Shown: positions 36,601 through 47,773 of the stretch, in pieces
How the letters are laid out: the number at the start of each line of letters is the position of its first letter
Numbering within the stretch: position 1 is the first letter of the stretch
Origin: Closterium sp. Naga37s-1
Taxonomy: Eukaryota; Streptophyta; Zygnematophyceae; Desmidiales; Closteriaceae
NCBI GenBank assembly: GCA_947471745.1
Contig: CANJKZ010000174.1
Location: forward strand, 3,581,001 to 3,645,000
Direction: 5' to 3'
Length of the DNA: 64,000 bases
Translations under genes and position numbers: made by a program
The notes under the pieces: generated by a model
The model's database searches: none
What the model was told of the DNA's origin: nothing
The model's input: only the letters and a program-made list of their open reading frames with translations

Positions 36601-36825
36601 GCCGTGGCAGAGAGGGAGAGGAAGGGGAAGCAGAAGGAGGGTGAAGCTGTGGCTGCTGGAACTGCGGGGGAGAACGAGGACGAGGGGGAGGAGGAGGAGG
36701 AGGACGATGAAGTGGAACAGGACTTGGGCGACGATCAGGAGGTCGTGGAAGAGGAGGACAACTCTTTCCTGTCAGACGATGAGGACGTAGAGGAGGTGTA
36801 CTTCATTGACAAACCCGTGCACTAG
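33638..36825 (+). pseudogene. hAT transposase, 925 codons, one in-frame TAG
   Basis: Five exons: 33638-34614, 34704-35093, 35181-35550, 35644-36215 and 36357-36825 (TAG); 2778 nt, in phase. Order: Pro/Ser-rich N-terminus; a TTF/BED-like zinc finger (KCSICMSYAKGN ... HEHTDAH, residues about 208-250); the catalytic region with CDESTDRTRGKH and ISTDGASVMTG; and a C-terminal hAT dimerisation block LPLSTVECERGFSRQNIIKS, then an acidic tail. It resembles the ZNF862/KIAA1586-like group of hAT transposases. Codon 253 (34394-34396) is TAG, where CAG would restore a Gln, and everything after it is still open. Thus the gene is inactivated by a single transition and otherwise looks intact. Confidence 0.93.
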
Positions 36826-36874
36826 ATAGTGTAGTGTAGGAAAGTTGAAGTTGTATCAGTCATTTTGAAGTGTA

Positions 36875-37102
36875 TGTTGAAATACATTTCTTATATAAAC
36901 TGCTTGTAGCAGTAGTTAGTGTAGTGTTACATTGTTTGGTGGTGCACCTTGCTTGCTTTGCCTATATCCTTGTACCTCCTCTCTTTATTGGACCACCTTT
37001 CTCCTTTGGAAATCTCTCGACATCCCCCTTCAACCCTAAACCTAATCTCCTAAGCTACTCTAGCCATGGCTTCTAAGCCTAACTAGCTTTAGCTCTTTGA
37101 CA
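36875..37102 (+). repeat. 5' LTR of the nested element
   Basis: 228 bp, TG...CA termini, followed at once by the primer-binding site. It contains TATATAA at about 36894, a plausible promoter TATA box. Confidence 0.94.
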
Positions 37103-38303
37103 TGGTATCAGAGGACTTAAGCTCCTAAGACCTAATGGGCCCACCGATAGCTTCCGCCAATGCGCCTCTTTCCTGCCCGTCGCGCGCCCGTGGCGCGCGT
37201 CGGTTTTTGCCCGTCGCGTGCCCGTGGCGCGCGACGGTCTCCTGCCCGCCGCGCTCCCCGGGCGCGCGCGGCGGTTTCACGCTCCGTCGCGGAGCCCCCG
37301 GGGACCCGCGCGCTCCCCCCGTCGTCCGTTGCAGCGCCCCCATGAACCCACGCGCCGCCCCCCGTCGTTCGTCGCGGCGCCCCCGAGGACCAGCGCGCCG
37401 CCCCCCGTCGTCCGTCGTGTCGCCCCCGGACACTGTCGCGCGCGGATTTCTGCACACCGCGCGCCTCGGGAGCGCGCCAGAACCTGCAGCCGCGGTGCGG
37501 CTCCTACCCCGCCCCCCCGCCTCCTTCTCCCTGCTACGCGTGCAGCCGTGGGGGGGGGGGGAGGGGGGGGGGATATGGGGGTGGCGGGCAGCCGCGGAGC
37601 AGCTCCTACCCCGCCCCCTCGACTCCATCTTCCTGCTGCGCCTGCAGCCGTGGGGGGAGGAGGGGGTTGGCGGGTGTGACAAACCAGCGGCCGTCCCTCC
37701 TCCTCTCTCTCTTCCTACCGCCTCTCCTGGGGTGGGGGGCAGGAGGGGGGGGAGGGTGAGGGGGTGGCGGGGGTGACCAGCATGCGCCAGCCCACCTCCT
37801 CTCTCTTCCTGCCGCCCCTCCTGGGGTGGGGGGGAAGGGGGGTGAGGGTGAGGGGGTGGCGTTGGAGGAAGGGTGGGGGGAAAGGCATGAGGTTCAAGGG
37901 GGCGATTGACAAGGGGGGCGATTGACAAGGGGGGTGGCTGAAAGGGGGCGTGGAATTAGGGGGTTAGTAAGAGGGGCTTGCCGCGCTAGGCTCCCCCCAC
38001 CTCCTCTCCTCCCTCTCTCACCCCCCCTTTGTAAACAGGGGGTTCGTAAGAGGGGCTCGCCGCGTGGCTCCCCCACCTCCTCTCCTCATCCCTCTCTCAT
38101 CCCCCCCCTTCGTAAAACGGGGGTTAGTAAGAGGGGCTCGCCGCGTGGCTCCCCCACCTCCTCTCCTCATTCCTCTCCTCTCCCCTCTCTCTCTCTCGTC
38201 TCCTCCTCCTCGCATTCCTCTCTGCCGTCTTCCGCTGCGCTTGGTGTACTCCTTCAGGGGGTGTCTCTGCATTAGCTTCCTGCTGCAAGCAGTTTAGGGG
38301 GTG

Positions 38304-38531
38304 TGTTGAAATACATTTCTTATATAAACTGCTTGTAGCAGTAGTTAGTGTAGTGTTACATTGTTTGGTGGTGCACCTTGCTTGCTTTGCCTATATCCTT
38401 GTACCTCCTCTCTTTATTGGACCACCTTTCTCCTTTGGAACTCTCTCGACATCCCCCTTCAACCCTAAACCTAATCTCCTAAGCTACTCTAGCCATGGCT
38501 TCTAAGCCTAACTAGCTTTAGCTCTTTGACA
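38304..38531 (+). repeat. 3' LTR of the nested element
   Basis: 228 bp, one substitution from the 5' LTR, preceded by the purine-rich tract ending at 38303 and followed by the GTGTA target duplication. Confidence 0.94.
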
Positions 38532-38717
38532 GTGTAGTGCAATGTTAATAGCAACCCTGATTTTGAGCTGTGAACCCTGACGGATCAGACTAGCATTTTG
38601 TTCGACACTGAGCTATCAGGGTAGCTTCCCTGTGAAAAATGTGCGATCATAATAGAGGGGGAAAGTTTTTCCAGAAATCAGGGTGGCCTAAAACGAAACG
38701 TCAGCCCTGCCTCGGAC

Positions 38718-39573
38718 CTCAAGCGAATTTTACTCCAGCATTATTTCATATTTTTTGGCGTTCTATGTTCGTTTTTGCCGTTTAAATGTATGTTGAGATC
38801 ACAATAATCAGAAACGTATAGAATGTGTGGAATTCTCTAGCCATCTATCAAGCACACGATGGCGTCGACTGGAAGCCCTTGATGTGGTTCCTGGAAATAG
38901 GTTCAGATCCTGAAACTGATATATTTAAACAAGACATTGCAGTTGAAAATCCAGATGGGAGCCATGTCGGAGAGGTAAAGCTCTTTGAGGTCGGATTCCT
39001 ATGTCAAAAAGTCGTTGTTGATGTTAAGTTGGTTTTGTTTTAGGTGAGTATAACTGAATACCGTATCTCCGCTCTGCTTCAATATTCATACATAGCTTGT
39101 GCAGCGTGGACATATCCACGTCACGCGCCAAACGCGGGACAGTGGTACCTTCCAGCTCATAGAAAGCTGCTTGCGTGGCACATTCTTCCCAGCAGGCAGC
39201 TTCAATTTCGCCAGCGCACTTCATCTTCCCGTACTTGTCACCTTATTTCGCGAAACTTTTGAAAGGCAGGTTACTTTCTAACTTTCATTGGCCATTCCCA
39301 TCCTTGTCATCCGCCCTCTTCGCATTCCCTAGATTCTTTCTCAATGAAGGATATCTCCCCATCAGGCTCACCCTTGTGTTCCTGAATTTTACTACAGCAC
39401 AAACACTTGCTGCACAAACAAAGGATATCTCCCCATCAGCCCCTTTTCCCAGGTCTCTTGAGCTATTTGTCTAAGATCTTGCAGTTGTGACCTAGACCAG
39501 CACGCTCCTCACGTGCTGTCTGCCTGCTTATTCAGTTCTCTCTCATTATTCTTATATTGTTTAGTAGAGCCAG
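38718..39573. other. Intergenic region before the ALS regulatory subunit
   Basis: No gene seen. The motif AAGGATATCTCCCCATCAG occurs twice (about 39347 and 39421) flanking an ACAAACACTTGCTGCAC segment. Promoter elements for the gene starting at 39574 should lie here; none is clear. Confidence 0.5.
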
Positions 39574-42500
39574 ATGGCGACCGCCTTGGCAGCGCAGACA
39601 TCGCAGGCTGGTTTCCGGTTGTCCTCGAATAACGATGCGAGATCGCAAGTTCTCTCCGCCAGTCACGGAAAGCCTACCAGCGTGGCAGGATGGTGTAAAA
39701 CCTGCGATCTCGCCGGATCACGGCTGGAAATGGCAACGGAAAACGCGACGGCACGTCGCACCCCGTCGGTTCAGCGACGCTCGATAGTGTCACAGGCTGC
39801 TTCTGGCACGACCACCACAACGCCTGACAAGGCCATTGCGAGGGCTCCTCCGGGGTGCGTTTTCCCCTAATATCTCTCGTGTGCGAATCCTGTGCTTAGA
39901 TCCCCTTGGTGGACTTTGCCTGCAACATTATCCAACCACCTCTCTCCCTTCACGCTAGCTCTCCATTTCTCAGCACCCTTTGCCACGCCGTCTTCGTGGA
40001 CCGTGGATCCATTTCTTGGCGCGGTGTCTATCCGGGATCCTTGGCAATCCATTTCTTGATGACTTTTGAGTCAACTCAAACGTCATCTCGGTCTTCGTGG
40101 AACGTGTATCCATTTCTTGGCGTTGGTTCTATAAGGGATCCTTGGCGATCCATTTCTTGGCTCTCATCTCATCTCCCCGCTTCCCCATTCATCTTTATCT
40201 CCATCTTCTCCCTATCCCTCGTTGTCCTCCGTCGCACGGTGTCGGGATATTCGACGGCATTTCACAGACGTGTTTTAATTCGTGGATTCTCTTATCTCAG
40301 CATCGTCCCTCCCTCCTCACCTGCTCCCTATCTTTCAGCGTACTCCGTCACACGGTTTCCGTGTTTGTCGGCGACGAGAGCGGCATGATCAACCGCATCG
40401 CGGGCGTGTTCGCGCGGCGCGGCTTCAACATCGAATCGCTCGCCGTCGGGCTGAACAAGAACAAGGCACTGTTCACCATTGTCGTTTCCGGATCGGAGCG
40501 CGTGCTGCAGCAGGTGAGGACTTGTGATGTGCGTTAGAAGTAGTCATACTGTTGTGTTCAGATCGGAGCGCGTGCTGCAGCAGGTGAGGACTTGTGATGT
40601 GCGTTAGAAGTAGTGATACTGTCGTGTTCAGATCGGAGCGTTTGCTGCAGCAGGTGATGACTTCGGCGCGTTTAAAGGAAGTTATAGTTGCTTTCGGATC
40701 GGAGCAACAGGCGCGTTTAAAGGAAGTCACAGTTGCTTTCGGATCAGATCAACAGGTGATGCGAGCAGCAGCCGCAGCAGCAACAGGTGATGCGAGCAGC
40801 AGTAGCAGCTCGAACGAAAGTACATTTGAGACGTGTCAAAGCTAATCAACGTGTACCAGGTGAAAAAAAACGAATTTCGAGACCTGTCAAAAGAAGTCCT
40901 CCGCCCGACTGTGCATATTTTCCAACAGGTGATGAAGCAGCTGTACAAGCTAATCAACGTGCGCCAGGTGGACGATCTGACGCACGAGAGCCGCGTGGAC
41001 CGCGAGTTGATGCTCATCAAGCTCGCAGTGACGCCGCAGCAGCGCTCCGAGGTGCTCGAGCTCGTGCAGATCTTCCGCGCTCGGGTGGTGGATGTTGCTC
41101 CCAGCTCCATTACCGTTGAGGTGAGCGGCAGCACTGGGTGTGGTGTGTCTCTTTGAGTTGAGGTGCCTGCACAACACAGCAGCGCTCCGAGGTGCTGGAG
41201 CTCGTGCAGAGCTTCCGCACTCGGGTGGTCGATGTTGCTCCCAACTCGATCGCTGTTGAGGTGAGCGCGTTGTGCGTGAGAGAGGGAATGAGTGAGTATG
41301 AGACTTGGGGAAAGTGTGCCCTTGACTCGCGTGTGTGCTGCAGCAGCGCTCCGAGGTGCTGGAGCTCGTGCAGATTTCCGCGCGCGCGTCGTGGAGGTCG
41401 CCCCCAGCTTCATTACCGTTGAGGTGGGTGAGAAATGGGAGTGAGTGAGTGAGTGAGAACGAGACTGACTTGGTGAGCGGGTGAGTGTCAGGGAATTGTG
41501 GTATTCTTTGAGGTGCTGTGATTCCGTCGCAGAGGAGAACCCGGGCAAGATAGCAGCCTTCCAGCGCGCCACCAGCATTCCGGCAACCTTCCCTTTTAAG
41601 ACGTCTCAAAAGAACCCGGGCAAGATAGCAGCCTTCCAGCGCGCCGCCAGCATAACCTTCCCTTTTGAGACGTCTCAAAAGAACCCGGGCGAGATAGCAG
41701 CCTTCCAGCGCGCCACCAGCATTCCGTCAACCGTCCCTCTCACTCTCCTCCCCTCTCCCGCCCCACTCCCCTCCTTCCATCCAACGCATCTTTCTTCCTT
41801 TTCTCTCCTTCCTCCCTCTCTCCCTCCTCTTACTCACCCCTCCAGGTGACGGGAGACCCCGGCAAGATAGCAGCCTTCCAGCGCGCCACCAGCAAGCTCC
41901 CCCTCATTCCCCCCTCTTTCCTCCCCTTTTTAACGCATTTTCATCTCGCCCCTTGTCTTTTCAGGTGACAGGAGACCCCGGCAAGATAGCCGCCTTCCAG
42001 CGCGCCACCAGCAAGTTCCCCCTCATTCCCCCCTCTTTCCTCCCCTTTTTAACGCATTTTCATCTCGCCCCTTGTCTTTTCAGGTGACAGGAGACCCCGG
42101 CAAGATAGCCGCCTTCCAGCGCGCCACCAGCAAGTTCCCCCTCATTCCCCCCTCTTTCCTCCCCTTTTTAACGCATTTTCATCTCGCCCCTTGTCTTTTC
42201 AGGTGACAGGAGACCCCGGCAAGATAGCCGCCTTCCAGCGCGCCACCAGCAAGTTCCCTCTCAAGCAGCTGGCTCGCACAGGCAAGGTGAGTGAGGCATT
42301 ACTGAAGTTGCAAATGTGAGAGGCGGGGTGTACAGGCAAGGTATGCGGCGAACAGATCACCACACAGGCAAAGTTCAGATGCAAAAGTGCATGTTTCAAT
42401 ACTTGGAGGAGCTTCCGCAGATCATAGACTTAACTGCAAAGGGGACTGAAAAGGGGAACCCCAGCCTTGAAACCTTGAATGGCTCCTGCTCTGGTTCAGA

Positions 42501-45500
42501 AAACTATGTATGAACAAGGGTCTCACAAACCCTGCGTTCCTCAACCCTGAACTTTGGTCCCCCAACCCACCCTCGTCTTTGGGCAGATTGCGCTGCGGAG
42601 GGAGAAGGACGAGCGGGTGTATCTGACCACTCTGGGCGGCGAAGTGACGACGGACGTGGAGGATGACATCGAGGCCGCCCGGCAGGCCGCTGCTCTGGCG
42701 CTGGCTGGGCGGCGAACTGTGGCGAAGCGGGCGAGCGCTGCTGCTGCTAATGCTGACTCCGATGTGAGTTGGGGGATGGGAGTTGCAGGATGGGAGATGA
42801 GGGATGGGAGAATGGGAGATTGAGGGATGGGAGTTGAGGATTGTGATTCTGAAAGACGTGCTTTTTGAGGGATGGGAGTTAAGGGGCGCCCCCACCACGT
42901 GACATTTTCTGCCCGAACTCTTGAACCCTGAACCCCTTGTCCCCTTGTCTTAAACCCCCCTGCCTCTGCCAGGGCGACGTGTATGCAACACCCACTGATG
43001 GCGACGCTGTGTGGTACCCGCCTGTGCTGACGCCCACATGGGGCAATGAGGACCCCGAGTTCTTCGACACCATGGTAACGATTCATTAATACATCCTATA
43101 AAGAATCCTGACATGTGCTTATGATGAGTACCCGCCCGTGCTGACGCACGTGGGGCAATGAGGACCCGGAGTTCTTCGACAGCATGGTGAGGCAGATTAC
43201 AGCCCGCAATGAACACCTATCCGTACTTCAAACGAATGTGCTTATAATGGGTACCCACCCGTCCTGACGCCCACATGGGGTAATGAGGACCCCGAGGAGT
43301 TTTTCGACACCATGGTGAGGAGCACAGCCAATAGTGGTCACACACATGTGCTTTAATAAAATACCCGCCCATGCTGACGCCCACATGGGGCAATGAGGAC
43401 CCGGAATTTTTGACACCATGGTGAGGAGTGCAGCCAATAGACTTATCGCGAATATCTATTTTTGCTTATAGTGAGTAACTGCCCGTGCTCACCTCCCCCA
43501 CCCCGCTCACTCCACTCACCTCTCACTCCCACATGTCTGTCCCACATGAGGGCGGATTCTGCCGTACACGCACTCTCTCTCCTCGTCTCTCACACTGCTG
43601 CTGTGCTCAACCACATCACGGATGTCTTCCAGCCCTAATCGCTATCTCTCCTGGTCTATCCCACTCCCACATGTCTGTCTCACCTTAAAATTAACCCTAA
43701 AACCCTTCCCCTCTCACCCCACGCCTCTGTGTCCCACAGGAGGGCGGCTTCCAGCCGCACACGCTCTCTCTCCTCGTTACTGACACTTCTGGCGTGCTGA
43801 ACCACATCACGGGTGTCTTTGCCCGCCGCGGCTACAGCATCCAGGTGGGGCCCCTTTCTTCCTTCCCTCTCCCTTCCTCGCTCCATTTTTGCTCCTTGAG
43901 GCGCCCACAAGGGCGTTCTGAATCACATCACGGGTGTCTTTGCCTGCCACGGCTACAGCATCCAGGTGCGACCACTCCCTCACTTCCCTTCCTCCCTTTC
44001 CCTCCTTTCCCAACTATCCCTCCTTTCCCACCCTTCCTGCCTTTCCCTCGCTTTTCTTTCCCTGCTCTCTCTCCTCGCCCCTGACACTGCTGGCGTCCTC
44101 AATGACATCACAGGTGTCTTTGCCCGCCGCGGCTACAGCATTCAGGTGCGCCCGCTCTCCATTTTCTACTCTCCACTCCCTTCCCTTCTGCCCCCTCGCT
44201 TCCCTCTTTCCTCTCCATTTCCTTCTGCCCACTGGCTTCCCTCTTCCCTCTCCCTTCCCTTCTGCCCCCTTGCGTCCCTCTTCCCGCTCCTTTCCCTTCT
44301 GCCCCCTTGCGTCCCTCTTCCCGCTCCTTTCCCTTCTGCCCCCTCGCGTCCCTCTGCCCTCTCCTTTCCCTTTTGCCGTGACTTGCGCAACAGAATGGTG
44401 GTGCCGGGGAACGGAGTGCAGTGGCCGCCCTATTGATTGACTGTATCATAACCGTATTTCCTCTAATGACTTAAGAGACATCTTAAGAGACGTCTCAGAG
44501 GCCGCCCTATTGATTGACTGTATCGTAACCGTATTTCCTCTAATGACTTATGAGCCGTCTTAAGAGACGTCTCAGAGGCCGCCCTATTGATTGACTGTAT
44601 CGTAACCGTATTTCCTCTAATGACTTATGAGCCGTCTTAAGAGACGTCTCAGAGTCCGCCCTATTGATTGACTGTATCATAACCGTATTTCCTCTAATGT
44701 TTTCCGTTTCGTCTGGCAGAGTCTTGCTGTGGGGCCGGCTGAGAAGCCGGGGGAGTCGAGAATCACCATGGTGGTGCCGGGGACGGAGCATTCCATTGAT
44801 AACCTCTTGTCCCTTGGCCTCTCCGATTTCCGTTCCGCCCTATTGTCTGGCAGAGTCTGGCGGTGGGGCCAGCGGAGAAGCCAGGGGAGTCGCGGATCAC
44901 CATGGTGGTACCGGGGACAGAGCAATCCATTGGCAAGCTGCTGAGGCAGATCCTGAAGCTCATTGAAGTGATCAGCGTGAGTGATGGCACATGTTGTTTT
45001 CGTTCTTGAGTCACGGTGATGGCACATGTTGTTTTCGTTCTTGAATCACGATGATGGCACATGTTGTTTTCGTTCTTGAGTCACGGTGATGGCACATGTT
45101 GTTTTCGTTCTTGAGTCACGGTGATGGCACATGTTGTTTTCGTTCTCGAGTCACGGTGATGGCACATGTTGTTTTCGTTCTTGAGTCACGGTGATGGCAC
45201 ATGTTGTTTTCGTTCTCGAGTCACGGTGATGGCACATGTTGTTTTCGTTCTCGAGTCATGGGTTTCACTACATTCATGCGTGAGTTGACATGTAAGTCAC
45301 CTTGGGGACGGAGCAGTCCATTGGCAAGCTGCTGAGGCAGATCCTGAAGCTCATTGAGGTGATCAGCATGAGTGGCGAGCCGGCATGCATGCTTGTGTGA
45401 CGGCCACTGGAACGACCTGTGGACTGGATGTTTTCTCGCTAGTGTTTTGCTTAAGGGGGTACACAGGAATCCATAGGCAAGCTGCATTTTGAGACGTCTC

Positions 45501-47742
45501 AAATACAGAGCAGCCTTGAATAATAACTGTTGCGGCAGATCCCACAGCAACCGTTCTCACCTCCCATTGTCTTTTCCCTGTTCCCTGTTATTCACCTCTG
45601 TGTTCCCTTTCATTTGGAGGATCTGACGTACATCCACTACGTGCAGCGCGAGCTGATGCTCATCAGGGTGGCGGCAGCAGGGAGGGGGCAGCCAACCGTG
45701 CTTACCTTCCATTGTCTTTTCCCTATTGCCCTCTCTGTTCCTCTCAGGTGGAGGATCTGACGTACATCCCCTATGTGCAGCGCGAGCTGATGCTCACAAG
45801 GTGGCAGCGGGGAGGGGGGAGAGGAGGATCCGAACTCACTCACCTTCCATTCTCTTCGTGCTATTCTGCTTCCCCTTCTCTGTTCCTCCCTGCTCCCAAC
45901 AGGTGGAGGATCTGACGTACATCCCCTACGTGCAGCGCGAGCTGATGCTCATCAAGGTGGCAGCAGGGAGGGGGGAGCCGCGGCGGGAGGTGATGGACAT
46001 TGCCTCTGTCTTCCGGGCGCGTGTGATCGACATCTCACGGCGGACCATGACGCTTGAGGTATGACTCATTGCAAGCTTGTGAAGTACTAGTTTGGCATGA
46101 GGGACTGCAGCGTTCTGTTCTCACTCCCTCACTCTGCGGCGGGAGGTGATGGACATTGCGTCTGTCTTCCGGGCACGTGTGATCGACATCTCACGGCGAA
46201 CCATGACGCTTTAGGTATGAGGCATCTCGCTCTCTCACACTGGTTCCCGGTTGAAGAGCTAGTGCCTTTCCTTGCTGTCTCTCACTGATGCACTGGGAGG
46301 TGATGGACATAGCCTCTGTCTTCCGGGCACAGCCTCTGTCTTCCGGGCACGGGTGATCGATATTTCAAGCCTCAAGGCGGACCATGACGCTTGAGGTATG
46401 AGGCATCTCGCCCTCTCTCACTCGCTCCCAGTTGGAAACTAGTGCTTTTCCGTCGCCTCACTCACTGGCTCTGCGGCGGGAGGTGATGGACATTGCCGCT
46501 GTCTTCCGGGCGAGGGTGATCAAAATTTCTCGGCGGACCATGACGCTGGAGGTATGAGGCATCTCGCCCTCACTCACATTGGCTCCTGGTTGAAGAGCTA
46601 GTGCCTTCCCTTGCCGTCTCTCACTGCTGCGGCGGGAGGTGATGGGCATTGCGCCTTTCTTCAGGGCACGTGTGATGGACATCTCAAGGCGCACCATGAC
46701 CCTTCCTCTCCATACATGGGCAGCGAGGGTAGGGTTTTTACTCTACTCGCCCGAAATGCTCGTTGGGGGTCGAGCGACGAGCCTGCTTTTTTGGGAAAAA
46801 AACTCGGCTGAGGCGAGGCGAGTTTTACTCGCCCACTTTTATTTACTCGTCGCATGCTCGCCTTGGGCGACGAGCATTTTCGTGGAAATTTTGTGCTCGA
46901 CGAGTTTTTTAAACTCGCGGGCGATTTCGCCAGTCAATCCGCGGGGATCAGAGATTTCGCCCATCTATCTGCGGGGATCGGCGATTTCGCCCGTCAATCC
47001 GCGCGGATCGGCGATTTCGCCCCTCGAATCTTTCTTTTGGTCGAGTAAAACCAATATGCCTTTCCCAACAAAATTGCCACTCGATTTCCCAACCAATTCG
47101 CCACCACTTACCTCTCTTCACCGCACTGAATCTACAAAACCCAACCACCAGATCCAGGTTCAAGATCCAGATTCAGATCCCGTCACTTCAGAAAGTCACA
47201 TCGTTCTTAGCGCCGCCAGCCTATGGCCCATCGCACAACCCCCTTCCCTCCCCCACTAGTCTACTCCGATATTCCCTACTTAGCCAGTTCGACGCGTCCG
47301 TTGTAACCTTGTCCTTGCGAGTGGCGAGTCGAGCATTTCTTGTGCTCGGACGAGGTTTCCCCTAAACTCGCCCGAGCATGCCCAAAAACGACGAGTCACG
47401 AGTATGCAAAATGTTGGAAATTTGCTCGTCAGAGTTTTGCTCGACTCTGGGCAAAAGCTCGTCGAGCAAGACCATGGGTGAGTCGAGTTTTTCTCGACTC
47501 GTCACTTTGACCATGTTTATTCCTCTCCCTCTCTCACTCGCTCTTTTCCTCTTCCCATTCTCACGCACCGTGCATTTTCTCTCTTGTGTTATCTCTCCGC
47601 ATTCCTCCTCATTGCTCCGCCCTCAGCTCACCGGCACGCTCAAGAAGATGGCGGCACTGCAGGGGCTGTTGGAGGACTACAGCATCCTCGAGGTAAGCTG
47701 ACTCGGTGAAGAGACATATATATATATATATATTTGGCTTTG

Positions 47743-47773
<31 letters not shown>

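Larger units (their letters stand above)
36870..38536 (+). mobile_element. Young non-autonomous LTR retrotransposon (TRIM/LARD-like) nested in the hAT element
   Basis: The element is 36875-38531 (1657 bp) with 5-bp target duplication GTGTA at 36870-36874 and 38532-38536. LTRs of 228 bp (36875-37102 and 38304-38531) begin TGTTGAAATAC, end CTTTGACA, and differ at one base by eye (GGAAATC versus GGAACTC). A primer-binding site TGGTATCAGA, complementary to the initiator-Met tRNA 3' end as in copia-type elements, starts at 37103. A purine tract AGTTTAGGGGGTG ends at 38303. The 1.2-kb interior is GC-rich, contains near-tandem repeats of CTCGCCGCGTGGCTCCCC (37970-38165), and shows no gag or pol motif. 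It must depend on enzymes from elsewhere. Confidence 0.94.
32920..38717 (+). mobile_element. Complete hAT transposon with 8-bp target duplication
   Basis: The element spans 32928-38709 (5782 bp) and is flanked by CCTCGGAC at 32920-32927 and 38710-38717, a perfect 8-bp direct repeat. Its ends are CAGGGCTGA and TCAGCCCTG, a 9-bp inverted repeat, with CCCTGATTT motifs just inside both ends. It carries a five-exon transposase gene (33638-36825) and a nested LTR element (36875-38531). Without the nested insertion it would be about 4.1 kb. Confidence 0.95.

Noticed and set aside
37135-37776. 213-codon frame inside the nested LTR element
   Set aside because: Pro/Arg-rich product of GC-rich repeats, without gag, protease or pol motifs; overlapping frames are open on both strands.
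47744-47770. Poly-A tract as a retrogene tail
   Set aside because: No upstream cDNA-like sequence or target duplication was found.
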